A stretch of 64,000 bases of DNA from positions 68,168 through 132,167 of the forward strand of contig NQMI01000056.1 in the NCBI GenBank assembly GCA_002270565.1, written 5' to 3'. The notes under the pieces were generated by a model that was not told the origin of the DNA, ran no database searches, and worked only from the letters and a program-made list of their open reading frames with translations. The position numbers and the translations under genes are program-made. This stretch comes from Stenocarpella maydis. Taxonomy: Eukaryota > Ascomycota > Sordariomycetes > Diaporthales > Diaporthaceae. Below are positions 47,985 to 59,599 of this stretch, in pieces; the stretch's first letter is position 1, and the number at the start of each line of letters is the position of its first letter.

Positions 47985-50197
47985 TCACGACGGAGGGCCA
48001 GTAGGGTACGCCTGATACCCGCCTTGGAACCCATCCCTGATGGCTGCGTTGTGGTAGGCGCCGCCGTCAAACGGCCCCATTTGCCCGTTGGCCGGAGGCC
48101 CGCCGTAGTAGCCATGGTTGTAGCTCGGGCCGGCGTACTGGCCATGGCCTCGCCCGCGCCCGGTGTGGAAGCCGCGGCGCGCCCCGCCATTGCTGTAGCC
48201 CCCCCCGCGGGCGCCGTGGTGCGAGCCCCCCCTGTGGCCGGTGCCGCCGTCTGAGCTCCCTGCGCCCGGCGCGCCGTGGGGCTGCGTGGTGGGCGGGCGC
48301 CCGTTGCTGTCGTAGCCGCCGTTGCTGGGCGGCCGGCGGGGGCCGCGCGCCCTGTGGAACGGCCGCTTGTTGTTCTTTGGCTTGCCGTCGACGAGGAACT
48401 CGATCCGCTTTACCGGGTCCGTGACCATGATGTTGTCCGTCAGGCCCGCCTTCTCGAGCTCCTCGGCCGGCGTCGTCGATACCTGGAACACGTTCTCGAG
48501 CTTCTCCAGCGGCTTGACCTCCTGCACCCATGTGCGCACGTATGTGCCCTCCTTGTCGTAGTCGAAGGCCTGCTTGACCGGGTTGAAGATGCGTGCCTCA
48601 CCCCTGGGGTCGTTCCCGACGCCCGCAACGTACTGCCAGTTTGCCCAGTTGGACGACACGTCGTAGTCCACCAGCATCATCTCATACCATTCCGCTCCGA
48701 AGCGCCAGTCGATCCCCAGGTGTTTGGTGAGGAACGAGGCGACATTCTGCCTCGCCCTGTTGGACGTGTATCCTGTGTGCAGCAGCTCCCGTTGCGATGC
48801 ATCGATCAGTCCCATGCCGGTTGTGCCCGTCTGGAATCTCCGGATGATCTCCCCAACCTCGTCTGGACTCGGCTTCTGGTCCGGGAGGGCATCCTCCTTG
48901 ACACATGACTTCCACTTTGGCCGCTTCGTGGTGTTCTCGCCTTCCCCTTCGTACTCGTGATCTCTGAAGCCTTCGATGCGGAACAGTCGGGCTCCAAACT
49001 TCATCGTACAAAGTCTCATGTAGTCCCTCCACAATAGCTCGAAGCGTACGGCACTCGTGCCCTCATTCTCGCCGTTACCAAAGCCCTCGGCCCCCTTGTA
49101 ATCAGGCTCTATCCCGTCCTCGTACCTCAACAGCTCATGGTGGACCTGTCGAGCTGTGACGCACCCTTGAGCCAGAAACGCAGACAGCTTGGTACTGAAG
49201 GCGGACCCGAGCATTCCATTACGAGTCTCCTTGTAGCTGTGCATAAGCCCGGTCTTGATCAATTCACGAAGCCGTTCGGTTCCAGCCGTCTCTCCTCCTT
49301 TGAAAGGATGTGCGGATTCAGCACCCTCAGGGCATGCAGGTATACCAGACAGGAAGTCCCTGACTGGGGAGACAGCGGCCTCTTCCAGGCCGTCGTAGTT
49401 TGTAGGGATAACGAAAGGGCCATGCTGGTCAGGTATATGTGATGCTTCGACCATAGGAGGTAGCATCCCACTTTCTGGCCTTGGAAGCGTGGCTCGTGGC
49501 CGAGACCTCAGTGGTTCTATAGACTTCCTGTAAGTGGTGAACACGTCGGGTATTTCGCTAATAGGTGTCGAAACGTCCCGGCTGTAGCAACCTCGTCAGT
49601 ACCGCCACAGCAACGGAGGAATAGTGGTCCCAAAGGGGCCTCTCAAAGCGGTATTGTGGGGGGGGGGGGGAGGGTCGAGGCAATTACGCACTCGTCGATA
49701 TAATATTTCTCGTCCGGCCAGAGCTCAAATTCGGTACCAAGTTTCTTGCAGAGTGTGGAGACGGCCCTCTGGTCTCTGCGTTCCTCGACGCCTTCCTCGC
49801 CCGTCATCCACACAGCACCGACACTGTCACTGCGGTCTCGAAAACCGTCCAGCAAGCTTTTGACGACGTCGGCGACCATGCCAACACGAATAGCCAGACC
49901 GCTCCCCACAGACTCGAGGGACTGCTTCAGATCCCACACGGACTGGGTGATGAACCTTGCCCTGTGCGGTCCTGTCCTCCAGACCTTGCTGACCGCGCTC
50001 CTCGCCTCGGGGTAGGGCGAGGAACTGCCGGCTTTGAGGAACCCAGAGACCTCGATTTGTTGTGCCGGAAAGATATAGACCGGTAGGAGATGAGTGAATC
50101 CATGATCGCCCTGGGTGGCAAGCCGGTGAAAGATTGGGTTGTCTGACAGGCGTAGGTCATGCCGCAGAATATAGATCAGAATGTTGGATTTGGTCAT
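47985..50197 (-). CDS. cryD: Cryptochrome-DASH / single-strand DNA photolyase (2 exons, 692 aa)
   Basis: Exons are 50197-49692 and 49557-47985. The 134-bp intron runs from GTGCGT to TTAG with the branch CTGAC, and the junction restores ...YYIDD-EIPDVFTTYRKS. The N-terminal photolyase alpha/beta domain starts MTKSNILIYILRHDLRLSDN. The FAD-binding half carries TGMGLIDASQRELLHTGYTS (from ~415), then RARQNVASFL and DYDVSSNWANWQYVAGVGND (~466-485), the hallmark of the DASH subfamily. From ~570 to the end is a Gly/Arg/Tyr-rich tail with RG repeats, typical of fungal DASH cryptochromes and possibly RNA-binding. The enzyme binds FAD and usually methenyltetrahydrofolate, repairs cyclobutane dimers in single-stranded DNA, or acts in light signalling. 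I start at the ATG heading the conserved domain; the frame is open 70 codons upstream. In related fungi the gene is light-induced; no element for this was identified here. Confidence 0.92.
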
Positions 50198-50429
50198 GTT
50201 GCCGGCACAATTACACTCCAGTCCTGAGTCCTGAGTTGCTGGGAGGGAGGGCGCCTTGTCTCCTCTTTTAGCGTCAGTTGATTGAGGTACAGCAATTCCG
50301 AAAAGTTTCGGCTTGCCCCTCGAGACAAAAATAGTGGAAAAACCAAGTTCACAATCTAAACAAGGAGAAGGGGGAGCCAATACCTGGCAGACTGAAACAT
50401 TCGGCAAGTTCCGTGGCTACATGAAGTTC

Positions 50430-50457
50430 CAACAACAAACAACAACAACAACAACAA
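50430..50457. repeat. (CAA)n repeat upstream of cryptochrome
   Basis: About nine CAA units with one extra A, 230-260 bp upstream of the cryptochrome ATG, so it may lie in its promoter or 5' UTR. Confidence 0.85.
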
Positions 50458-53092
50458 GCTAGGTAGGCTATGAGTTTGTATTTGGAATGGTCGTGTCATA
50501 GACTCCAAAGTCGGTGCGCCAGCTTAGCATGTAGCAGCCAGCAGGGCGACCCGGGTGTCAAGTCCTCCTCCAATGAAGGCAGCGTGGGAGGGGCGTAGTT
50601 GCCTCAGGTCCGGGGTGAAGCGTGAACAGGAGGAACGACGAAGCTTCCCAACAAGCTCTTATATCGCGGCGGGGGGGGCCTAAAAAATCAAGGTGGGCTG
50701 GAGAGGCTCAGGACATGTGTATCTCGAGAGGGTAAACCGCTCGGCATATGATGATGGATGCCAAGCCGGAGAGGGAAAAGGCTGCGCAGCTTAGCGGCGG
50801 GTTGGTGATGACTGCTGCCCGGGGTCCTCTCGATGGGCAAAGGGGACCCTGAATTCCTGCGAGCAGCAGCTGGAGGGGCAGTCTGAAAATCCTGGAGGCG
50901 GAGGTGTTGCCGTCAACTGCTGCTTGGTCCGTAGGTACAGAGTACGGGTCCGATGCCTGGCCAACAATGTCGATGGAACGGTTGACGATCTAGCAGCGAT
51001 CGGCGCGGTCTAGGCTGAGGGACGAGACAAGTTCTCCATGGAGAGGCATTATCAATAACACGTCTAGCACCTATGGTGGCAACCGATGCGTCTCGGTTGG
51101 GGCGAGAGCGTGGGCGGCGGGGACAATGCTCTTGAGCTTCAGATGGTGAAGAGGGCCCCGGAGACGCAGGGCACGCGATTGACTCTGCTGTGGGAACACC
51201 TGGATCCAGCAGTCTGGAATCGGAACAGATGCCCCTGCTGGGCACGGGGATGTCATATTGAGCATGGTTCGCATCTTATCGGGGGCTCCGGCAGGGCGAG
51301 AGAGTGGGAAGCTGGGAGTGAGTGTTTCCACAACCGCCCTGGCGATATCCAAAGGCGGAGGCCAACCTGGAGATCGAGAAGTCAATACTCGCAGCATCGA
51401 GCCCAGACGTCAGGGCGCTCCCTGGGCATCCCCACTCTTTTTCTGGTCCCTGGCAGACCCCTGTCGGGGTCCACGGTACGTACCCTACGTACCCCACGTA
51501 CCGCCCGCATATACATAGATCTAGTGTGCCTGCCTCGGTGCTTGAGTATGTACCCAGGTGTTGTACATACTACTCCGTTTGTACTAGATACTCCGTGTAG
51601 TAGTATGCAGGTTTGCCATCTGTTTGATGGCCTCCAGATTGCTCTTGTGCTACTTGTCCGTCTAGTGTACTAGTGTCGCCCCAACGATGCCCCTCATCTG
51701 CTACGTATACTACGGACAAGGCTTTTGTTGTCTCAAGCATGAGGGTGCAAGCTCGAGGGGCACCCGGACTGCTGTGGAGGAAGACTTGATTGGTTGATTA
51801 TTGGGCTCACAAGAAACCTCCTGGATACCCTGTCCGTATCTCTCTCCCTTGGCAAGTGGCAGACGGAAGAATGCACAGGCTTTCAAGAGCTGACTCCTTT
51901 TGAATGCTCAGCCCTCGTGTCAGTCTACACTAGGCCACAGAGTCAAAAGCCAGAGATAAGACACGGCACCGTGTGCCAAGCTGTGGACTGCCGAACTCCG
52001 AGCCAGCGTCGAAGACGTCACCGCGCCAGCTCAGGGACGATCATGGCCTTGCTTGCGGCCCACAGCTCGCCACCCACTCCTTGCGTATCTGCTTTCGCAT
52101 CTCCGCCATGTGGCAGTACCTTGCCAGGCTAGTTCATCGAAATGTTCATCCTGAAGTTCTCAAAGCCCATCCGGGATCCCATGCCCCTGATCCCTGTGCT
52201 GCGAGATGCCCATGCCCGATGACAACAATCTACTTCTAAGATGGAATCTGCACACGGCCCAGGACGCGGCATCTTCCTTTTCTCCCGCGTTCTCGACCCC
52301 GGAAACCTGATCAGGAGGAGCATCAGACGCCGCACCCATCGAGCTTCCCCAGCAATCCTGCCACCCACCCTGCCACCCACCCTGCCACCCAGCCCATCCC
52401 AGGCAAGATCCGATGCAGCGGAGAGACGCCATGCATTTCGCGCTACACTAGTCTCGCCTTGGCATGCCAGCGGACAGCAGATCTGAAGAACATGGCCACC
52501 GCTGGGACACTCAGTTTGCTGAACAAACGACTGCGCCTCCAGTGCCACGCGCGGCGGACATGTTTAGGCATCCCCGATTAACAACACGCGCGCTGCACGA
52601 GCAGCAAGGCCCGACGTCTCGGCAACCACCCTGCGTGCAAGAACGGTCCCGGTCGGGCCCCATTTTTGCTGGGCCCCGACCGGTTTCCAGGCAGGTTCCT
52701 CCCATCGCAGAGCATCACTCGCCGGAGATGGCACGGTGTGTTGGCTCATCCCGCCCGGCTTTCCGAGGCTCGATTGGCAAAGGTTCTCTCAGATGTTGCA
52801 AGGTCGCAGCCATCAGCCGTGCTATAGTGACCCGCAGGAATCGTAGAACTCATCACTCAGGCCTAGCTCGCACTCTCCATCTCCGACGCTATAGTGCTTG
52901 CCTTGGGTATCTCAAACGCTGAGCAAGCTAGACCTGCAAGTGAGACGTGTGAAATAGGAATAGGTGTTATGTATCTGGGTGTACCAGGTGGGTGTCTGGG
53001 CCCCGGCTGTATCGGGCCTAGGTGTTACATATATATTTGTGGATATGGGTTTTGGTGAGAGTGTGCATGGGACCGGGGCGTCAGAATGCCAG

Positions 53093-53124
53093 TCCGGAGT
53101 GTACTTACTTATGTACATTCCGGA
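53093..53124. repeat. Hairpin-forming inverted repeat
   Basis: tccggagtgtac and gtacattccgga pair at 11 of 12 positions around an 8-bp loop, 400 bp downstream of the helicase stop. The distance makes a terminator role unlikely. Confidence 0.6.
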
Positions 53125-53522
53125 TTTACGGGTACATGTATCTGATCTCTCCCTTGTCCTACGCGCCCTCCGAGACAGAAGCCATCCGGCCTCAGCGGGT
53201 GGTCCCTGAGACACACACTTGGCAATGCATGAGTGACTCGGCCGAGCGGCCGGGTGTGACGTGGTACATTTTGGGATCCACACAACATTGTACAACAAAC
53301 GAGTGTGACTGGCAGTCTTTTAGATTCTTGCCGACACATCACTATCGAATCTAGCCGACGCGTGAAATCTAGCATAACCGTGGTCCGCGGAAAGCTGTCA
53401 CACCACAACCAACTTTCAAGGTGACTGACAGGCTGAGTTGGGAATCCGAGGAAATACCTTTTCAGCAAAATGGGAAACCAGACACGCGGATGCAATTTTC
53501 CCGTTGAGCAATTGATTCGCCG

Positions 53523-56500
53523 TCACCACCATGACTGGCCCGACGGGAGCGAGCTGGTCTCGTCACGGCCACGTGCCCTTCCGTTCGCAGCCTCGACAGG
53601 CATACCGGTGGCCTGGGCTGGCATCTGAGCAGTTGGGGCCCTGGCGACAACCCGAAATTGGTGAACGCCATTCTGACCAGAATCCATATCATGACCCTGC
53701 TGAGCAGCCGATGGCGTCACCCAGCGTGATTTCGCGAGTCCCGGCTGGATGGCATCAGGTCTTCCTGCCGTCGAAGAGCCACTACCGTTGGTTCGACCAG
53801 GAAGGGCCTCAGTGGTAGCGGCTCCTTGGCGGGGGTGGGCGGTATTGTTGTCGGCTTGACCAACGCGGCTCGGAACCTGCTCCTCAGAAACCTGGGTTCT
53901 CTTGTTTCCCTCCAAGATTTCCTCCATGATTTTGGCCATATCGGAAAACTGGGACGCATAAATAGACTCAGGCTCAGACTGAGCGGTCAAGGAAGGCGTG
54001 CTCGCGGTGACAGGCGAGCGGACAGTCTCGATTCGAGGCTCCAGGCCCAGCATTGCACGTTCACGTTCAATCGCAGGACGGCGAGCCGCATCCCGCTCCA
54101 GAGCTCTCACCTCGTCCGGAGCCGTAGCTATCTCTTTGGGAGGCTTCTCCGTAGGTACGACTTGTCCTAGCTGCTCACAATGGGTGAACACCTCGGCGAG
54201 ATACTTTGTGCCTCTGCGCACTGGAGGACGAAAAGTCAGCTCTCGATTGCCTGGATGAAGAGGGATTTTGTGCAAATAAGGGCTGATACTTACTTCCAGG
54301 GTGCATCAAGATAACCTCGGCTTGACGAGCTCTCGTGAGGGCAACACAGAGACGGTTTGGGTCATCGGTGAAGTCGGTGGCTAGTATGCGGTTAACCATC
54401 CACTTCGGTTCCCAAAGTAACTTGGAATGCACCCTGTAACATCCGAAACGTGAACGACTGGAAACGTGGAAGAAGACTGATACTCACCACTGGACCGAAC
54501 GAGGTCCAAAAACACAAAGTCCCCTTCGCCTCCTTGTATCGTGCCAAGGGTCCGGGCCTCGAGTCGAGCCTCGACACCCAGGCGGGCTTGGAACGTCTGA
54601 GGTAAGTTTTTGATGGACTTCTTGTACCGCATGTACGCTTCCTTGTAAGGAGTAATGATGAGAATTGTCCCACGGTCAGTCCGCCCGACCTGACGGAAAC
54701 TTGTGTCCTGGAGCAGCTCCACGACCCGATCCATGACCCAGGAGCCGTGATCTTCATTGTACCAGCTCGTCCCAACCCTCACTTCGCTGCGTCCCGGGCT
54801 GTAGACAATCAAGCGCGGCTCACGGCATGTCTGGCCAGGCTCCAAGAAACGCTCGAGGTATCGCTGGAGGTGTTGGACCGACGGCGGCAAGAGTTCGTCA
54901 TCTGCGTGGCCACTGATCATTTTCCCGCCGTAAAACATGCCCGAGGCGAGCTGCTGCAGACCGCCATATGCGCGGTGGTTGATGAGCAGAGAATGGGGTA
55001 CTGTTCCTGCACGGTCTGCGCGTTCCATCATTGAGACCAGCATTTGTGGAACCCAAGGGTTATCGCGCACATCGTCTGAGGCAACATAGGGCCGAGTTTG
55101 ACGGTGATCCTACCAAACACGTCAGAATCCTTCAGGGAAGAATGGCTTTTGTCGCACATGCTGCTCGGCAGACTTACACCACTGAATATCCACGCGACAG
55201 GCTCAAAGTTTGCAATCGCGACCAAGGTTGAAGCCTCGCGGGCGTGGGGAGACTCATCGAAGATCACAACATCAGGCTTGAAGTAGCCATCAAATGCAGT
55301 AGCGGCAGGGACTGGAGTAGTGGCGATAAAGTCGACATGGCTGAGAACATCGCGGTACAACTGGTTCACCATCTCCTTGAACTCTTCTGTCCTTGCAACG
55401 CCTCCACCCTTGGTAGCCCTGCTCATCAAGTCGTACAGCCTACTGTACCTCTTCGTCTTCTGGGCGTCATAGACATCCCACGCAAGCTCATCGAGGGTAG
55501 GAGCCAGGCATCCGGGGTTGAAAGATTGCTTGCGGTAGCGATTCAGTCTCGCCATGAACAGGAATTTGTCAGAAAAGTCCACTTTGCCTGTCCCTGCGCC
55601 TCGGTAGCGCCACCCATACAGCCGCACAGCGTGTTTCTTCAAGCCCAGGCTCTTATACAGCTTGACCATCTTGTTTGAAGTATCGTCAAGTGGTTTGTTG
55701 ATGTCGAGAAGATAGAGGACCTTTGCGGAACGTGCTTCGCGCTTGTCCGGCGCAAGCCAAATCTCGTTCTTCGATTGGATGGCTGTGGTGAGGACAAGAT
55801 TCCAATGCGTCTTCCCTGCACCAGGTCCACCCGGCAGGATGGAGATTCCGCAAGGCATGTTACCGAGGACCGTTCTGTACGCGGCGATTTGGTGGGTGTT
55901 GAAGCCTTTGAGCATTGTGACCACCTTGGGGGGGAGTTCTCCCTTATTCATGGGGTCCTGTAGGTGAGGGAAATGGTTGAACAGACTGACGGCGAAGCGC
56001 GGGTTCTTGAAGTCCATCAAGTACAGGAAGGCGTCGTGCTGCCTCTGAGTACGGTCGTTTTTCGGATTCAGAGCCAGTTTGGTGACCGCTCCAAACTCGG
56101 CGTCCTTTGTAGCAGAACTGATCCTCAGCTTTATGTTGACCATGACTGCTTTCTTATCACCCAGCAGGTACTTGTTGCTTTTGTGCGGTGTACCGACATA
56201 ACCCTGGCCATCTGGGTCACCTTGAATGGGCCGCAGGTTACCTTGAACGTCTTTTGGCACCTTGACCTCGAAGGCAGCGAGGCGAAAGGCGTCATCGGGA
56301 AGGCCCATGGAGGCGGCAGGGTTCTCGACGCGCTCAGCATCCAGCCATTTCGACCTCTGCTCTTTTCCAGACTTGCTAAGGAGCATTATTTCGCATGCCT
56401 CTCCCTCATTCGGGAAGCAAGCTTGGGCCTGGTCACCTGGACGGATCAGGAACAGCCAACCTGACTTATCCTTCCCTTGCCACACGCTCGCGACCACCCA

Positions 56501-56644
56501 GGTCTTGAATGCGACCTGCTTGTCATTGAATGCATTGATCTCCTTCGCCTCATTCTGGAACTCGACAAGAGTCCCCTGGCTGTGACGGCGGTGGTACTCG
56601 GCTGGGTCGTCAAACACAAACTTTGGCGTGATTGGTCTGGACAT
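53523..56644 (-). CDS. UPF1-like superfamily 1 helicase (4 exons, 957 aa)
   Basis: Exons are 56644-55178, 55109-54488, 54380-54294 and 54220-53523, with introns of 68, 107 and 73 bp; all phases agree. The N-terminal ~245 residues match no domain I know. The helicase core shows a Q-like motif (FNTHQIAAYR, 248-257), Walker A GGPGAGKT (272-279), DExx box VVIFDESPHARE (459-470) and motif III WIFSGDHRQTRP (485-496, restored across intron 1). It continues with SLLINHRAYGGL (~529-540), QGGEGDFVFLDLVRS (681-695) and motif VI NRLCVALTRARQ (705-716, restored across intron 2). This order is that of UPF1/NAM7-type AAA_11-AAA_12 helicases, which unwind RNA or DNA with ATP. The ~230-residue tail is low-complexity with a Gln/Ala/Ser-rich segment. 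Not orthologous to UPF1 itself: no Cys/His-rich zinc domain. It is co-oriented with the next two genes upstream. Confidence 0.88.
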
Positions 56645-57629
56645 TTTGGCAGGCGCCGATGCTGGACTGCCAATATGCGTCGCCGGGGACGGTCGAGATG
56701 TCCAGAAACTTTGAAGAAGAAGGTTAGTTAGCTCATGTAACTCGAGAGGCCTCAGGACTTCGTGGAGAGTAGTGGCTGGGAGAGAAGGAAATGGTCACGA
56801 TTGTTGGAGGAGGTTGGGAGTGCCCAACGCGTTGCTGTTGTTGGGGGACGGGAACACGAACGAACAATGACCAGCTCAAATGGGTTTGAAGGTGCAATCA
56901 ACCAGACGTGAACAATACGGAAGAAAGGTTTGCACAGTTTTCCAGAGTGAGAAGAAGGCTCTAAAACCAAACGAGGGAAGCCTCCGTTTCTGAGATTGGA
57001 ATCCGCCGCCGAAGGAGGGAACCCGCGAGGCAACAGTTGAGTCGGACGGTACTTCAACACCAGACAAGCAACAAGTCTGCTCAGTTCTGATTACCTTGCC
57101 GTGGGCGCCTTTTCCACCATTTCTTGGCACGTTTTGCCTTCCTCCGGCAGCTTCTCTGGGTTTCCTTCTTACCAAGGCCGGACCGGGGCTCTGCTGGAGA
57201 GTTCCTCTGGCGTTTACCAGACGAGCATCCATGAAGCATATACACCAACACTGTATCATGGGAGTACAATAAGAAAACCCAACCAGCCATCTGTATTGTC
57301 CACCCTGCATTGAGATCATTTGCTCGTGTACTCCCATGGTCCTGTCAGATCCAAGTACAGCACTCTCCACGCATCCGAGGAGAGCTCTCTGGTGCCCTTG
57401 GTGTTTCGCCGCACAGCCTGTGGTCCTCGCACATGAGAAGGCAAAACAGTCAAGTAGGTTTTGAAAACCAGCATTTCAATCGGAGGCCCACAGTTTCCAG
57501 CCTCTCCAGTTGAGATTCTCCCCATAATCTTCAAGCCTGGGGCTCTCGGACAGAGGCCTCTCCAGTGCCTGGTACGGGGCTCAGTATCAATAACCCGCAC
57601 TCGTCCGCTGTTGCCGCAAGTCTATTCAT
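56645..57629. other. Upstream region of the helicase with unresolved minus-strand frames
   Basis: Minus-strand frames at 57,316-57,600 (containing GRISTGEAGNCGPPIEMLVF and DAWRVLYLDLTGPWEYTSK) and 56,876-57,370 look partly like protein but lack a start and a consistent join. They might be further exons of the small gene at 57,630-58,181 or a separate degraded gene. The 230 bp next to 56,644 should contain the helicase promoter. Confidence 0.4.
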
Positions 57630-58181
57630 CTAGGTAGCTGTAGTTCCCTGGAATTCTCCGTCGAATCCTCCGTGAAACCCTACGTTCTGTGGGAATTGAT
57701 CTGCCCAGCTGATGGGCCCACAGATTGGCGGAAAACCTGTCATTTCTGAATATTTTCCCATGCCACTGGGCTTATGACAAGGTGCTTTGGAGGATGAACA
57801 TGTTTTGAGACTCGGAAATGGTTTCGTCTTTCCCACGCGGGTGAAGCCAGGTCCTGTACTTTAGCGTTAATGTGTTTTCTCAACCAAATGTACTCGTGTA
57901 CACTTGTCATGGAGCCTCACGATATGGCCCGCCTGGCAAATCGTACTTGATTACATACCATTGTGCTTTGTGCGCTTTGCTTTATGTTCGTCTTGATAAT
58001 CGGGATCCTCTTCTGTCATCGCTTGGGGTTTCACTGGGGGAACTGGTTGATTTGAGGGCGATCCGTGGTGAGTTTTCTCAGCACTCAGGTCGACAAGATG
58101 ATCTTCCTTGCCGACTAGCTCGATTGATGCAGTGCAAGCCTTCTGAAGCTCCGAAAAGCATGATTCAGTTTCTTTTACCAT
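57630..58181 (-). CDS. Small hypothetical protein (2 exons, 148 aa)
   Basis: Exon 1 is 58181-57959 and exon 2 is 57853-57630. The 105-bp intron has the strong donor GTATGT and acceptor TACAG, and the frame stays open across it. The N-terminal half is charged (MVKETESCFSELQKACTASI, then Glu/Asp/His-rich) with a Lys/Arg cluster before the junction (EHKAKRTKHN). The second half is Gly/Pro/Phe-rich (GFTRVGKTKPFPSL, GFPPICGPISWADQFPQ). No signal peptide, membrane segment or known domain. It starts only ~120 bp after the stop of the DUF7587-like gene on the same strand, so it could instead be a 3' extension or alternative exon set of that gene. Function unknown. Confidence 0.35.
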
Positions 58182-58301
58182 GCATCAAAAAGATCGAGCC
58201 TTTGCGGTCAGATTGTCTAACTGAACAGCCGCTGCGCCCACGCAAGATATTGTAAAATTCTGTTTGTTTCTTCCCGCGCCGATGCTCAAGGTTCTGAGCT
58301 T

Positions 58302-59599
58302 TTACTTCAACTTGACCAGCTTGGCCTTTAGCACACGAGCTTGTTTTTCCAGCTTCTTGGTGATATCAAGCTGTGGATTTTGTAGCATTTTATGAAAATT
58401 GCCACTGTCTGCCGCCAGATCCCGGAGTACTTTGCCGAGCTGGAGTACTTTCGGCAGCCGGGCGTGGATCACTTGGGTCGTACTTGAAACCTGCGTACCG
58501 TCTGCCTTTCTCTTGAGCCCCGATGTTGATGGAGCACGTGTTGCCGTAGGTGACAACTCCATGGCCATGTCGGACCTCTTTTTGTCGACATGAAGCTCAA
58601 CCATTAGGAGGATGTCGACCATGGCTTTCAGCTGGGGTAAGGCATGGGTATAGGTCTTCGGGTTCATCAGTGGCGTCTTGGAGGCTAGCCTGGCAGCAAG
58701 ATCGATAGCATCTGAAAGGTGTGCCAAAATCGCACTGTTGTCCTCTTGCGACCATCCCGTACTGCAGTCGCCTCCACGAACCGGACGAGAAAGCCGGGCG
58801 AGCTCAGCGGCAAAGACAGTCATAAACAGGTCAGGGCCCTTGACATGGTCGATCGGTCGAAAAATGTGAGCAATATTCTTTGCATATACAAAATCCCTTT
58901 CTCCGACTTTTGTTACACTGTTGGGAGTTGCTTTGAAGACGCTCAAGCCCTGTTCGGCCAGTCGCATGACCGACACACACGAGAAAGCCTCGCCCGTGAT
59001 TAGACCATACACGAGGTACTCTTCGGGGTACAGAGAGCTTAATATACCCATTTCTTTGAGAGCGGGGACATGGTGGATTTCGTTTTGCTTCCCACGAAGC
59101 GAAGTGTCGAGCACAGAAACGTACGAATCGCCGCGCTCGCCTGCAAATCCCGACGCTGTTTGGAAAAATTGGCGACCACAACTGAAATTGCTTCTGATAT
59201 GGCTTCCCACAAGGTGCCCATGAGTATCCAAATTGATTATTGCCTCGTCGATCTCAGAAATTGGCTTGTCCCATGGTGCTTTGCCCGATCCGTAGAATGC
59301 ATGGGGAGTGATAGCACTCGTCATATTCAACCGGGCATTGCCACCGCTGTTCGAATTCCACCCCCTGAACAGGAATCGTGGGATCTTTTCGGTCCATTGT
59401 AATTTTATTGCTTCTTAGTATAGCGCTTGGTAGTCAGGTTTTGAATACATATGTACTCTTCGACACATGGCGGCTCCATTCCCACGCAGCACGTGTTGAA
59501 CCTAGTCATCTGTTGTTTAACAGAGCAGGGACTTCGGGACTTACTTTGAGGGTATGTGAAGCCAGTGCTCTGAGCCTGGCTTTCAGGAGCGAGTGCCAT
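58302..59599 (-). CDS. DUF7587-like protein (2 exons, 387 aa)
   Basis: Exon 1 is 59599-59545 (MALAPESQAQSTGFTYPQ) and exon 2 is 59410-58302. The 134-bp intron has a GTAAGT donor, a CTGAC branch and an AAGAAG acceptor. Either AG keeps the frame. The N-terminal half resembles a fungal domain I know as DUF7587: PRFLFRGWNSNSGGN (29-43), TSAITPHAF, SNFSCGRQFF (~92-101), SYVSVLDTSL and the glutamate motif YPEEYLVYG (146-154). The order Arg, Ser/Cys segment, Glu recalls ADP-ribosyltransferase-like folds, but that link is inference and no activity is established. The C-terminal part is helical, with a basic SGLKRKADG nuclear-signal-like patch and a Lys-rich coiled end. No signal peptide, so intracellular. 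Neighbours on the same strand are the small gene and the helicase. Confidence 0.7.

Larger units (their letters stand above)
50198..53522. other. Long intergenic region, no supported gene
   Basis: About 3.3 kb upstream of the cryptochrome gene and downstream of the helicase gene. Only opposing, motif-free open frames occur. It includes a CAA repeat at 50,430, a block of imperfect tacgtacc repeats at ~51,476-51,502 and a 12-bp hairpin at 53,093. Confidence 0.5.

Noticed and set aside
54381..54487. Alternative acceptor at the ACAG near 54,432 in the helicase
   Set aside because: It puts the helicase motif VI exon out of phase; the acceptor at 54,381 joins motif V to motif VI in frame with normal spacing.
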